From Gammaproteobacteria bacterium (lineage in GTDB: Bacteria; Pseudomonadota; Gammaproteobacteria; Steroidobacterales; JACDCP01): DNA of 12,641 nt. The notes under the pieces are model-generated. The model saw only the letters and a program-made list of their open reading frames with translations, made no database searches and had not been told where the DNA came from. Positions within the stretch are counted from its first letter, which is position 1. Each line of letters opens with the position of its first letter. Of this stretch, positions 1 to 5,984 are shown in pieces. The DNA lies in assembly GCA_013817465.1 (NCBI GenBank), contig JACDCP010000014.1, forward strand, positions 1 to 12,641, given 5' to 3'. The position numbers were made by a program, and so were the translations under genes.

Positions 1-2
1 TA

Positions 3-524
3 CCAGGTGTGGTCGGCGCGATCAGCCTGCTGCTCGCCCTGTTCGCGTTCCAGGTGCTGCCGGTCAACTACGCGGGGCTGGCGCTGATTCTTTTGGGTAT
101 CGTGCTGATGGTCGGCGAGGTCTTCGTGTCAAGCTTCGGCGCATTAGGCATCGGCGGCCTCATTGCCTTCGTGATCGGCTCGGTAATCCTCATCGATACC
201 GACGTGCCGGGCTTCGGCGTCTCGCGCCTGCTGATCGGCTCGATTGCGCTGGGCGGCGGCGGAGTCCTGCTGGCAATCATTGCGTATGCAGTTCATTTGC
301 GCAGAAAGCCGGCGGTTACCGGCCGGGAAGAAATGCTGGGCGCGCTGGCGGTAGCCGAGACGGACTTCGCCGGGCACGGCCGGGTGCAGCTTTACGGCGA
401 AATCTGGAACGCCCGAACACGCGCGCCGGTGCGGCGGGGACAGAAGGTCCGGGTCGTCGCTGTGGACGGCCTCCTGCTCGAGGTCGAACCGGCATCGGTA
501 TCATTGCCAGGAGAATTCACATGA
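3..524 (+). CDS. NfeD family membrane protein, C-terminal part (5' end outside window)
   Basis: The frame is open to the left edge (P-G-V-V-G-A-I precede the first possible internal GTG at base 9), so this is the 3' part of a longer gene. About four hydrophobic segments follow, with the conserved stretch FQVLPVNYAGLALILLGI and the glycine-rich FGALGIGGLIAFVIGSVIL, typical of the membrane part of long NfeD (NfeD1b) proteins. The last ~65 residues (from about VTGREEMLGALAVAE to VRVVAVDGLLLEVEP) are the soluble OB-fold NfeD domain. In the family, a ClpP-like serine protease domain precedes this region; it would lie upstream of the window and cannot be seen. The stop overlaps the slipin start by ATGA, the usual NfeD-slipin operon arrangement. 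The pair is thought to organise membrane microdomains, and in archaea the protease cleaves the stomatin C-terminus. Family assignment is firm; substrate is unknown. Confidence 0.9.
   Translation, partial: PGVVGAISLLLALFAFQVLPVNYAGLALILLGIVLMVGEVFVSSFGALGIGGLIAFVIGSVILIDTDVPGFGVSRLLIGSIALGGGGVLLAIIAYAVHLRRKPAVTGREEMLGALAVAETDFAGHGRVQLYGEIWNARTRAPVRRGQKVRVVAVDGLLLEVEPASVSLPGEFT
509..513 (+). promoter_or_regulatory. Ribosome binding site of the slipin gene
   Basis: AGGAG lies seven bases before the slipin ATG at 521, inside the last codons of the NfeD gene. It fixes the slipin start and supports coupled translation. Confidence 0.75.
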
Positions 525-1273
525 GCCTTTACGTCACCGCAATACTGATCGGCTTCGTCGCGCTGCTGCTGTTCAGCGCCTTCAATATCCTGAAGGAATA
601 CGAGCGGGGCGTCATTTTCTTTCTGGGAAGGTTCCAGGAAGTCAAGGGGCCGGGGCTCATCATCGTCATCCCCGGCCTGCAGAAAATCGTCAAGGTGGAT
701 TTGCGCGTCATCGTCCTGGATGTGCCCACGCAGGACGTGATCTCCCGCGACAACGTGTCGGTGAAAGTCAACGCTGTCATTTACTTCCGCATCGTCGATC
801 CGGAACGCGCGATCATTCAGGTCGCCAATGTGTTCGAGGCGACGAGCCAGCTCGCTCAGACGACGCTGCGTTCCGTGCTCGGCCAGCACGAGCTCGACGA
901 CATGCTCGCCGAACGCGACAAGCTCAACGCCGCGATTCAGGAAATCCTCGATGCGCGAACCGATCATTGGGGTATCAAGGTAGCTAATGTCGAGATCAAA
1001 CACGTCGATCTGGACGAGAGCATGATCCGCGCGATCGCGCGCCAGGCCGAGGCGGAGCGCGCCCGGCGCGCGAAGGTGATCCATGCCGATGGCGAGCTGC
1101 AGGCCTCGCAGCGCCTGGTCGACGCGGCGCGCACGCTGGCGGAGGTCCCACAGGCGATCCAGCTTCGTTACATGCAGACCCTGACGGAGATCGTCAACGA
1201 AAATAGCAACCTGATCGTGTTCCCGTTGCCGCTGGACACGCTGGGGGCGCTCATGGAGAAAGTGAAGTCATAG
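521..1273 (+). CDS. Slipin family protein (stomatin/prohibitin-like, SPFH domain)
   Basis: A 250-residue protein with one N-terminal hydrophobic hairpin or membrane segment (about residues 3-22, LYVTAILIGFVALLLF). The SPFH/Band 7 domain starts at EYERGVIFFLGRFQEVKGPG and continues through LDVPTQDVISRDNVSVKVNAV, a signature of bacterial slipins. The alanine/glutamate/arginine-rich helix around AIARQAEAERARRAKVIHADGE is the usual coiled-coil oligomerisation region. Length matches the family (about 250-260). Slipins form ring-like membrane scaffolds, and their NfeD partner is often a protease or a protease-derived anchor. The gene overlaps the NfeD gene by four bases. The next gene is convergent, so this appears to end the operon. 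Physiological role in bacteria is not settled. Confidence 0.95.
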   Translation: MSLYVTAILIGFVALLLFSAFNILKEYERGVIFFLGRFQEVKGPGLIIVIPGLQKIVKVDLRVIVLDVPTQDVISRDNVSVKVNAVIYFRIVDPERAIIQVANVFEATSQLAQTTLRSVLGQHELDDMLAERDKLNAAIQEILDARTDHWGIKVANVEIKHVDLDESMIRAIARQAEAERARRAKVIHADGELQASQRLVDAARTLAEVPQAIQLRYMQTLTEIVNENSNLIVFPLPLDTLGALMEKVKS

Positions 1274-1311
1274 GATCGGATTCATCCGGCCATCTTGTGC
1301 AAGCTGTCATG

Positions 1312-1328
1312 GCGGGTTGAAATCCCGC
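1312..1328. terminator. Possible shared terminator hairpin between convergent genes
   Basis: GCGGG and CCCGC flank a 7-base loop in the 57-bp gap between the stops of the slipin gene and the convergent DegV gene. The stem is only 5 bp and no strong T-run follows on either strand, so a bidirectional terminator is plausible from position rather than proven. Confidence 0.35.
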
Positions 1329-1330
1329 AT

Positions 1331-2281
1331 CTACGGTCCTATGAACGCGAGCGAGAACGCGCCGGGCCCGACGTTGACGCCGGCCGAGGCGCTCATGACG
1401 GAAAACAGGATGCCGACCTTGCGCTCCGCCGCGTAGTCCAGGAAATCGCGGCAGGCCGGCAGCTCACGAATCTCCTGCGGGTCCCCCGCATAGCTCATGG
1501 CCACCACGGGCCGCTTCAGGCCGAGGCGCAAGCTCTCACGCGCGTGGTCGAACAACTTCGTCAACGCGCTCTGATAGCCGCGCTCGCGGTAGCGGACACG
1601 AGTCTCGCCGCGGTGCATCTCGAGCACGGGGCAGCGGTCCATGGCCCGGCCGAGTTGATACTCGAACAGAGAAACGCTGCGATCCCCTTTGCGACCCCCG
1701 CGCTTGCGCAGATAAAAAAGATCGCGCGGCACGAGATAGGCGCGCACTCCCGGCACCAGCTCCGCAACTGTCCGGCGGGCCTGATCAAAAGGCGCCGCTT
1801 CCAGCTCGCGCACCGCCTCGTGCGCGAGCACTGCTTCTCCCGCACAGAGCGTCTGGCTGTCCAGCACGCGCAGAACGAACGGGCCCGAAATCCCGGCGTC
1901 GGCGCGCTTGCGCCGATACTCGGAAAGGATGCCCCGCGCCGCTTGCGAGGCGTGTTCGAAGATACGTCCTCGTGTGCTGCTCATGCAGAGCACCAGAACG
2001 CGGTCGTATTCCAGAACCAGCCGCGCCAGGAACAGATCCTTGATGGCTTCCATGCCGATTGCGTGCGTGTTCGCGTTGATGCTCCGGCTGCCGATGTAGC
2101 GCTCGTAGAACTCCATCGTCGCCGTGGGGTCGCGCTTGTCGACGAAGCTGCGCTCGCCGAGCTCGAGGCTGACGGGCAGCACTTCCATGCGATGCTCGTC
2201 GATGAACGTGTGCGGCAGATCGCAGGTCGCGTCGATGACGACGGCCGTCGCGCGCGCAGATGCCGGGGCCTCGAGGCTCAT
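1331..2281 (-). CDS. DegV family protein (fatty-acid-binding EDD fold)
   Basis: The frame encodes about 316 residues from the ATG at 2281; an earlier in-frame ATG at 2320 would add 13 poorly conserved residues. DegV features in order: the N-terminal ATAVVIDATCDLP strand-loop, RDP followed by FYERYI, a small-residue loop SRSINANTHAIG where classical DegV proteins carry the ligand-binding T-S-Q-P segment, LVLCMSSTRGRIFEHA, VLDSQTLCAGEAVLAHEAVR, and the DLFYLRKRGGRKGD region of the second domain. DegV proteins bind long-chain fatty acids; the Gram-positive homologue FakB presents fatty acid to the kinase FakA. No FakA-like gene is visible here, so a FakB role should not be assumed. The gene stands alone between a convergent slipin gene and the 2373-2521 repeat element. 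Neither possible start has a strong Shine-Dalgarno. Confidence 0.9.
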   Translation of the reverse strand: MSLEAPASARATAVVIDATCDLPHTFIDEHRMEVLPVSLELGERSFVDKRDPTATMEFYERYIGSRSINANTHAIGMEAIKDLFLARLVLEYDRVLVLCMSSTRGRIFEHASQAARGILSEYRRKRADAGISGPFVLRVLDSQTLCAGEAVLAHEAVRELEAAPFDQARRTVAELVPGVRAYLVPRDLFYLRKRGGRKGDRSVSLFEYQLGRAMDRCPVLEMHRGETRVRYRERGYQSALTKLFDHARESLRLGLKRPVVAMSYAGDPQEIRELPACRDFLDYAAERKVGILFSVMSASAGVNVGPGAFSLAFIGP

Positions 2282-2372
2282 GACGCGCCACTCTAACCTA
2301 TCTGCACTCTGGTTGCCCATCAGCCGCTGTGCAGTTCATCCTTGTAAGTCGGCATTTACCGGCGCGCAACGG

Positions 2373-2521
2373 GATAAATGGGGACATTCCTGATTTATCT
2401 GCCAATGTCACTTCAACCTGCTGTCACGCGAAAGATAAACCAAGAATGTCCCCATTTATCTGCCAATGTCACTTCAACCTGCTGTCGCTCGAAAGATAAA
2501 TCAGGAATGTCCCCATTTATC
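2373..2521. repeat. 149-bp non-coding element with perfect 28-bp terminal inverted repeats and internal 61-nt tandem repeats
   Basis: The first 28 bases (2373-2400, beginning GATAAATGGGGACATTCC) are the exact reverse complement of the last 28 (2494-2521). A third, slightly diverged inverted copy lies at 2433-2460. Seen another way, 2393-2460 and 2454-2521 are two 68-nt direct copies with 61-nt period and only four mismatches. The spacers contain the same CCAATGTCACTTCAACCTG core. The element lies between the DegV gene and the sensor kinase gene, ending 12 bp from the kinase stop codon. Reading frames through it are short or antisense shadows. It resembles a small REP-like or miniature mobile element of the kind moved by RAYT (REP-associated tyrosine) transposases. 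That is inference from structure and from the GGGGACATTC motif; no transposase is in the window. It may also end kinase transcription. Confidence 0.8.
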
Positions 2522-2533
2522 AGGCACGGCCCG

Positions 2534-3889
2534 TCATCGCGGCGGGATGCTCAACTCTATGCGCGCGCCTCCGAGCGGCGAAACGCCGAGCGTCAGGCTC
2601 CCGCCAGCCAGCTCGACGATTTCCTTGACTACCGCAAGGCCGATGCCATGGCCTTCGGCCTGCTCATCGACCCGCGCTCCGCGCGCCAGCACGCGTTGTG
2701 CATCCGCGGGCCTGATGCCGGGGCCATCGTCTTCGACTGCCAGCCGCAGGCCGCGCCGCCGCCGTCCCATCTCCTCCGCCTGCGCAGTGATCCGAACTGT
2801 CGAGCGGCTCCATTTGTAGGCGTTGTCGAGAAGATTGCCGATCAGGTCGGTCAAGTCCTCGCGATCGCCGTAATAGACGGCGTTGCCGTCGGTCTCCGTG
2901 AGGCAGCGCGGCTGCTTGTCTGCGTAAACCTTGTCCAGTGCGCCGCGCAGCTCCTCGATGACGGCGGCGACGGCTACCGGCGCGTGGCCGAGCGTGGTTC
3001 CAGCAGAGGTCGCGGCACGGCGGAGCTGGCTGCCGACGATGGCATCCATGCGGGCAATCTGCGTATCGAACGCGGCGAGGTCCGGCTGCCCGGCCTGCAG
3101 CGCACTGCGCATGACAGCCAGCGGCGTCTTGAGGCTGTGCGCGAGATTGCCGAGCGTGTTGCGGTAGCGCAGCAGGCGCGCACGCTCGTCGCGTATCAGG
3201 GCATTCATGTTTTCAGTGACGCCGGTGAGCTCCGACGGATAGCCGCCGCCGAGCTCCGCGCGCGAGCCCGCTTCGACGGCTGCAATTTCCGTTTCGATGC
3301 GGCGCAGAGGCCTCAGGATCCAGCGCAGCAACAAGGCGAGGCTCGTCAGCAGCAGCAGCATGAGTCCCAGGAACCAGATGAAAAGCTGACGCCGGAACCG
3401 CTCTACCTGCGCATGATAGAGATCGAGGCTCTGCGCCACATCGAATTCGAAGCGGCGCATGCTGCCGTCGGCGAATTCCCATTCGATGCCCAGCGCGAGC
3501 GCCATGACCGGGATGTCATCGAGCATCGCGAGGCGCACGACCTCGCGATCGCCGGGTGCAAGCACGGGGCCTTCGGCGAGCTGAGCACCGGCCGAGGATG
3601 CCGAGCGCCAGACGATTTCGCCGCTGGCATCGCGGATCTGGCCGTAGAGACCGGAGCCCGGCTGCGAGAACCGTTCCTCGGGTAGTTGCGCGGGCATTCG
3701 GAGGCCCCTGGAGCCGTCACCCTCCGCCGCCGCGAGCAACGCGATCAGATGAACTTCGAGCACGCTTTGCATGGCACGCTCGCCGGCTTCACGAAACAGC
3801 CGGTCGAGCGCAACGACCGTGAGGCCGAAGAAAAGCGCGAGCACCAGGCTGACGGACAGCAGCAGGCGCGCGCTCAGCGACGAAGGCAT
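2534..3889 (-). CDS. PhoQ-like sensor histidine kinase
   Basis: The chosen ATG at 3889 gives 451 residues; the open frame extends 19 codons further to a TTG, but MPSSLSARLLLSVSLVLALF is the usual N-terminus for this group. Membrane segment 1 is about residues 9-29. A periplasmic sensor region of about 135 residues follows (roughly 31-166), then membrane segment 2 at about 170-189 with ILRPLRRI, the start of a HAMP-like linker. The H-box is at NLAHSLKTPLAVM with the phospho-accepting His251. The N-box is DLIGNLLDNAYKW (352-358), the G1 box EDDGPG (386-391) and the G2 box GHGIGLAV (413-420). All catalytic motifs are intact. It is the partner of the response regulator 125 bp upstream. The PepSY and glycine-zipper genes further upstream suggest sensing of envelope or cation/peptide stress, as in PhoQ-type kinases, but the ligand is unknown. 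Confidence 0.93.
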   Translation of the reverse strand: MPSSLSARLLLSVSLVLALFFGLTVVALDRLFREAGERAMQSVLEVHLIALLAAAEGDGSRGLRMPAQLPEERFSQPGSGLYGQIRDASGEIVWRSASSAGAQLAEGPVLAPGDREVVRLAMLDDIPVMALALGIEWEFADGSMRRFEFDVAQSLDLYHAQVERFRRQLFIWFLGLMLLLLTSLALLLRWILRPLRRIETEIAAVEAGSRAELGGGYPSELTGVTENMNALIRDERARLLRYRNTLGNLAHSLKTPLAVMRSALQAGQPDLAAFDTQIARMDAIVGSQLRRAATSAGTTLGHAPVAVAAVIEELRGALDKVYADKQPRCLTETDGNAVYYGDREDLTDLIGNLLDNAYKWSRSTVRITAQAEEMGRRRRGLRLAVEDDGPGIRPADAQRVLARGARVDEQAEGHGIGLAVVKEIVELAGGSLTLGVSPLGGARIELSIPPR

Positions 3890-4014
3890 CACTGAACCCG
3901 GGTTATTCGTGAAGACGGACCCAGACTCATGAAAGTCCGTTTGCAACCAACGAATGCGCGAGATTCAAGCCGAGCCACTTCGGTTATATGTTGTCACTGC
4001 ATGAATAATCCGGA

Positions 4015-4704
4015 CTAAGTCCGATCGGCGGTGCGGTCCAGGGCGAAGCGGTAACCGCGGCCGCGCAGTGTTTCGATCGGCTGTAATTCATCGTGGGGAT
4101 CCAGCTTGCGGCGGAGCCGGCCGATGAATACCTCGATGACGTTGCTGTCGCGCTCGAAATCCTGGTCGTAGAGCCGATCCGTCAGCTCGGCCTTCGAGAC
4201 GACTTCGCCGGCTCGCAGCATCAGACACTCCAGAACCCGGTATTCGAAACCGGTCAACTCGACCTCGACACCGGCGACCTCTACCGCCTGACGGCTGGTG
4301 TCGAGCTCGATCGGGCCGCAGCGCAGGACCGCCTGCGCCCAGCCCGCCGCGCGTCGCAGCAGCGCGTTGACGCGGGCGAGCACTTCCTCGATGTGAAACG
4401 GCTTGACAACGTAGTCGTCGGCCCCGGCTTGCAACGCGGCGACTTTATCTTGCCAGCGATCGCGCGCTGTCAAGACGAGCACGGGAAACTCGCGGCCCGC
4501 ATCGCGCAACCGGCTGATCAGGGTAATCCCCGGCATGTCGGGCAGCCCCAGATCGACGATCGCCAGATCGACGGGATACTCGGTGCCGAAGTAGAAACCC
4601 TCGCTGCCATTGCCGGCGGCATCGACGGCGAAGCCGGCTTTCTTGAGCTGCGCGGTCAACGACTCGCGCAGCAAGGTCTCGTCCTCGACCAGCAGCAGGC
4701 GCAT
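4015..4704 (-). CDS. OmpR/PhoP-family DNA-binding response regulator
   Basis: A complete 229-residue regulator. The receiver domain (about 1-115) has the acidic pair E7-D8 in LLLVEDE, the phospho-acceptor Asp51 in AIVDLGLPD, Thr79 in VLVLTARD and Lys101 in YVVKPF. The C-terminal winged helix (about 127-225) ends with NVIEVFIGRLRRKL and TLRGRGYRF, the standard OmpR/PhoB signature. Such regulators bind two direct half-sites about 11 bp apart as a head-to-tail dimer. A fitting TTCAGC-N5-TTCAGC repeat occurs upstream of the glycine-zipper gene. The start lies 11 bp after the PepSY stop with no Shine-Dalgarno of its own, so translation is probably coupled to PepSY. It is followed by its sensor kinase. 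Similarity is PhoP-like (LPDMPGITLISRLRDAG), but orthology to enterobacterial PhoP is not shown. Confidence 0.95.
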   Translation of the reverse strand: MRLLLVEDETLLRESLTAQLKKAGFAVDAAGNGSEGFYFGTEYPVDLAIVDLGLPDMPGITLISRLRDAGREFPVLVLTARDRWQDKVAALQAGADDYVVKPFHIEEVLARVNALLRRAAGWAQAVLRCGPIELDTSRQAVEVAGVEVELTGFEYRVLECLMLRAGEVVSKAELTDRLYDQDFERDSNVIEVFIGRLRRKLDPHDELQPIETLRGRGYRFALDRTADRT

Positions 4705-4715
4705 TGACTAACGAA

Positions 4716-5027
4716 TCAGGAGATGTTGCCGGTCTGGCCGTCAACCCGAACCGTGCGCACGCGGCCATCGTCGGTGAGCAGCTTGATGCGGTGAACGACG
4801 CGGCCGTTCCGTGAGCTCGTATCGGCGCTGATGACTTTGCCGCCATAACGTCCCAACACCATGGTCACAGCCTGATCGAGGGAAACGCGCTCGCCCCGGG
4901 CGACTGCAGCAAGCTCGGCCGGTAGGGCGACGGAGGGAGCGATCGGCGCTTCGGAAATCGCTCCGGCGGACGCGATCCAAAGCAGACTCAGCACTGCAAC
5001 GCGGCAGATGCGGTGAAAAGGCGCCAT
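4716..5027 (-). CDS. PepSY domain periplasmic protein
   Basis: A 103-residue exported protein. Residues 1-23 form a signal peptide (basic MAPFHRICR, hydrophobic VAVLSLLWIA, probable cleavage after SAGA). The mature part is one PepSY domain (about 46-103): VSLDQAVTMVLGRYGGKVISA, then VVHRIKLLTDDGRVRTVRVD and the typical C-terminal DGQTGNI. PepSY domains inhibit proteases or act as small ligand/sensor modules. Short PepSY proteins encoded directly before an OmpR-type regulator and a PhoQ-type kinase recur in gammaproteobacteria. A role in modulating the neighbouring kinase from the periplasm is therefore plausible but inferred. It is separated from the response regulator by only 11 bp. Upstream is the 59-bp palindrome at 5075-5133. 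The family call is firm; function is not. Confidence 0.9.
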   Translation of the reverse strand: MAPFHRICRVAVLSLLWIASAGAISEAPIAPSVALPAELAAVARGERVSLDQAVTMVLGRYGGKVISADTSSRNGRVVHRIKLLTDDGRVRTVRVDGQTGNIS

Positions 5028-5074
5028 AAGCGATGATTCTCAGCGTTCGCCGCCGGCTTTGCAATTGAAGAGAT

Positions 5075-5133
5075 GGGGCCGGATCCGGCTTTTTACGGCA
5101 GCGAAGAGCGGGCTGCGAACCGGATCCGGCCCC
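5075..5133. repeat. 59-bp long palindrome (14-bp perfect arms), REP-like
   Basis: GGGGCCGGATCCGG at 5075-5088 is the exact reverse complement of 5120-5133. The 31-base middle contains a second inverted pair, GCAGC/GCTGC, and a T-run (CTTTTTAC) just after the left arm. Each arm is itself nearly palindromic around GGATCC. It starts eight bases past the current stop of the glycine-zipper gene and lies before PepSY. It could act as a terminator, an attenuator or mRNA 3' stabiliser, or be a REP/miniature element. The choice between these is inference. Confidence 0.75.
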
Positions 5134-5140
5134 GGCGGGC

Positions 5141-5782
5141 TCAAAAGAGTCGACTCAATAGTCGTCGACCGGCGTAACTGCAATACGAACACGGATCTGG
5201 TCGCCCGGATGTCGCTGCATGCGGCATGCGGGTCGTATATTCCTGGCCGTCATATTCGTAAGTGACGCGATAGCCATCGATGCGCTCTTCCTCGCGTGCA
5301 TCGTAGGCCACGTGGCAGCGTTCGACAGGATAGCCCCGCGTCTGTCCGTACGTTCGATCATATCGACGATCCTGTCTGCGTTCCGCACGATCGCGGGCTA
5401 TCGAGGAGCCGACAAGCGTGCCGACGAGAGTGGCTGCATCATTGCCGCCGCCGCTGCCGAACTGATGACCGACGAGGCCGCCGATCAATCCGCCCGCGAT
5501 CGTCGCGCCGGCAGTGCCGCGCCGGGGCTGGTGATCATAGTCGTCGGCGTAGTATTCAATATCCTCATAACACCGGCGTTGCGGCGTCTGCACGCGGACG
5601 TAATGCACAACAGGCTCGACGTGAACGACGCGGGCGTAAGTGTAGTCGTCGCCGATGTAACGTGCGTCATAGGCATCGTCGTACGAACCCTGATAGGGGC
5701 TGTCATGCTCGGCGAACGCCGAAGCGAAAGCGCCCGATGCGAGTGCAGCCACGCTGACCAGGGCGAATTTCGTGCACTTCAT
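5141..5782 (-). CDS. Glycine-zipper 2TM outer-envelope protein, C-terminus frameshifted
   Basis: The frame encodes 213 residues. Residues 1-24 are a signal peptide (MKCTKFALVSVAALASGAFASAFA). An acidic, tyrosine-rich linker follows (about 25-85). Residues 89-130 are the glycine-zipper 2TM domain (TAGATIAGGLIGGLVGHQFG and ATLVGTLVGSSIARDRA), as in Rickettsia 17-kDa-antigen-like proteins. Next come C156 in ERCHVAYDAREEE and IDGYRVTYEYDGQEYTTRM, normal for the family. After Met186 the frame reads PHAATSGRPDPCSYCSYAG..., which does not resemble the usual ending. A tandem CCGCATG duplication (plus strand 5218-5231) explains this: with one copy, the frame continues HPGDQIRVRIAVTPVDDY and stops at 5155, giving 206 residues. 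The mutation may be real or a sequence error. A strong GAGGAGG ribosome site fixes the start. This is probably the first gene of the PepSY/two-component operon. Confidence 0.85.
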   Translation of the reverse strand: MKCTKFALVSVAALASGAFASAFAEHDSPYQGSYDDAYDARYIGDDYTYARVVHVEPVVHYVRVQTPQRRCYEDIEYYADDYDHQPRRGTAGATIAGGLIGGLVGHQFGSGGGNDAATLVGTLVGSSIARDRAERRQDRRYDRTYGQTRGYPVERCHVAYDAREEERIDGYRVTYEYDGQEYTTRMPHAATSGRPDPCSYCSYAGRRLLSRLF

Positions 5783-5790
5783 ACCACTAC

Positions 5791-5797
5791 CCTCCTC
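5791..5797 (-). promoter_or_regulatory. Strong Shine-Dalgarno of the glycine-zipper gene
   Basis: On the minus strand GAGGAGG lies eight bases before the ATG at 5782. It is one of the strongest ribosome sites in the window and fits an abundantly made envelope protein. Confidence 0.75.
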
Positions 5798-5825
5798 TGC
5801 TTAAGAAAGAGGGTAAGCGGCTTGC

Positions 5826-5842
5826 GCTGAATGAAAGCTGAA
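5826..5842 (-). promoter_or_regulatory. Candidate OmpR/PhoP-type response-regulator box (11-bp direct repeat)
   Basis: On the minus strand the sequence is TTCAGC-TTTCA-TTCAGC, two identical hexamers with exactly 11-bp period, 44-60 bp upstream of the glycine-zipper start. A weaker third match (GGCAGC) lies a further 11 bp upstream. Hexamer-N5-hexamer direct repeats are the binding architecture of PhoP/PmrA-type regulators. The locus encodes exactly such a regulator two genes downstream, so positive autoregulation is a reasonable inference. No strong sigma-70 -35/-10 pair is evident downstream, which fits an activator-dependent promoter. Confidence 0.5.
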
Positions 5843-5856
5843 CCGCTGCTGCCAGG

Positions 5857-5972
5857 CGATGCAGGGATGCATCGTCATTTTCAGGAACACCAGGTTCTTG
5901 AAAATGCTCGCGATCCGAAAATCACGTTTTTCGGATCGCAGAGTTGAAAAAGCCATGGATAGCTTTTTCAAC
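5857..5972. repeat. Array of four successive stem-loops between mazG and the glycine-zipper gene
   Basis: There are four back-to-back inverted repeats. At 5857-5874, CGATGCA/TGCATCG has a GGGA loop. At 5877-5905 there are 12-bp arms ATTTTCAGGAAC/GTTCTTGAAAAT with one mismatch and a 5-base loop. At 5910-5939, GCGATCCGAAAA/TTTTCGGATCGC is perfect with a 6-base loop. At 5943-5972, GTTGAAAAAGC/GCTTTTTCAAC is perfect with an 8-base loop. The last ends 12 bp from the mazG stop. The T-runs are inside the stems, so none is a textbook intrinsic terminator. Possible roles are a mazG 3' barrier, a structured leader, or a mosaic of REP-like units. Confidence 0.75.
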
Positions 5973-5984
5973 ATCCTGCCAGCG

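Noticed and set aside
1295..2296. 333-residue plus-strand open frame opposite the DegV gene
   Set aside because: Complementary shadow with no domain signature; DegV motifs are clear on the minus strand.
2373..2521. CRISPR array
   Set aside because: The repeat units are few and inverted, and the spacers are nearly identical to each other rather than unique; no cas genes are nearby.
2378..3685. 435-residue plus-strand open frame beginning in the repeat element
   Set aside because: It runs antisense through the sensor kinase gene and its composition is that of a complementary frame; the kinase H, N and G boxes are unambiguous on the minus strand.
3914..3935. ACGGAC/GTCCGT inverted repeat in the regulator-kinase gap
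   Set aside because: Only a 6-bp stem with a long loop, without any terminator or operator character.
3890..3946. Upstream TTG start for the sensor kinase
   Set aside because: It would add 19 polar residues before a conventional membrane-kinase N-terminus (MPSSLSARLLLSVS); the ATG at 3889 fits the family.
5943..5972. Textbook intrinsic terminator for mazG
   Set aside because: The T-run is inside the stem, not after it; termination here is possible but not shown by the usual signature.
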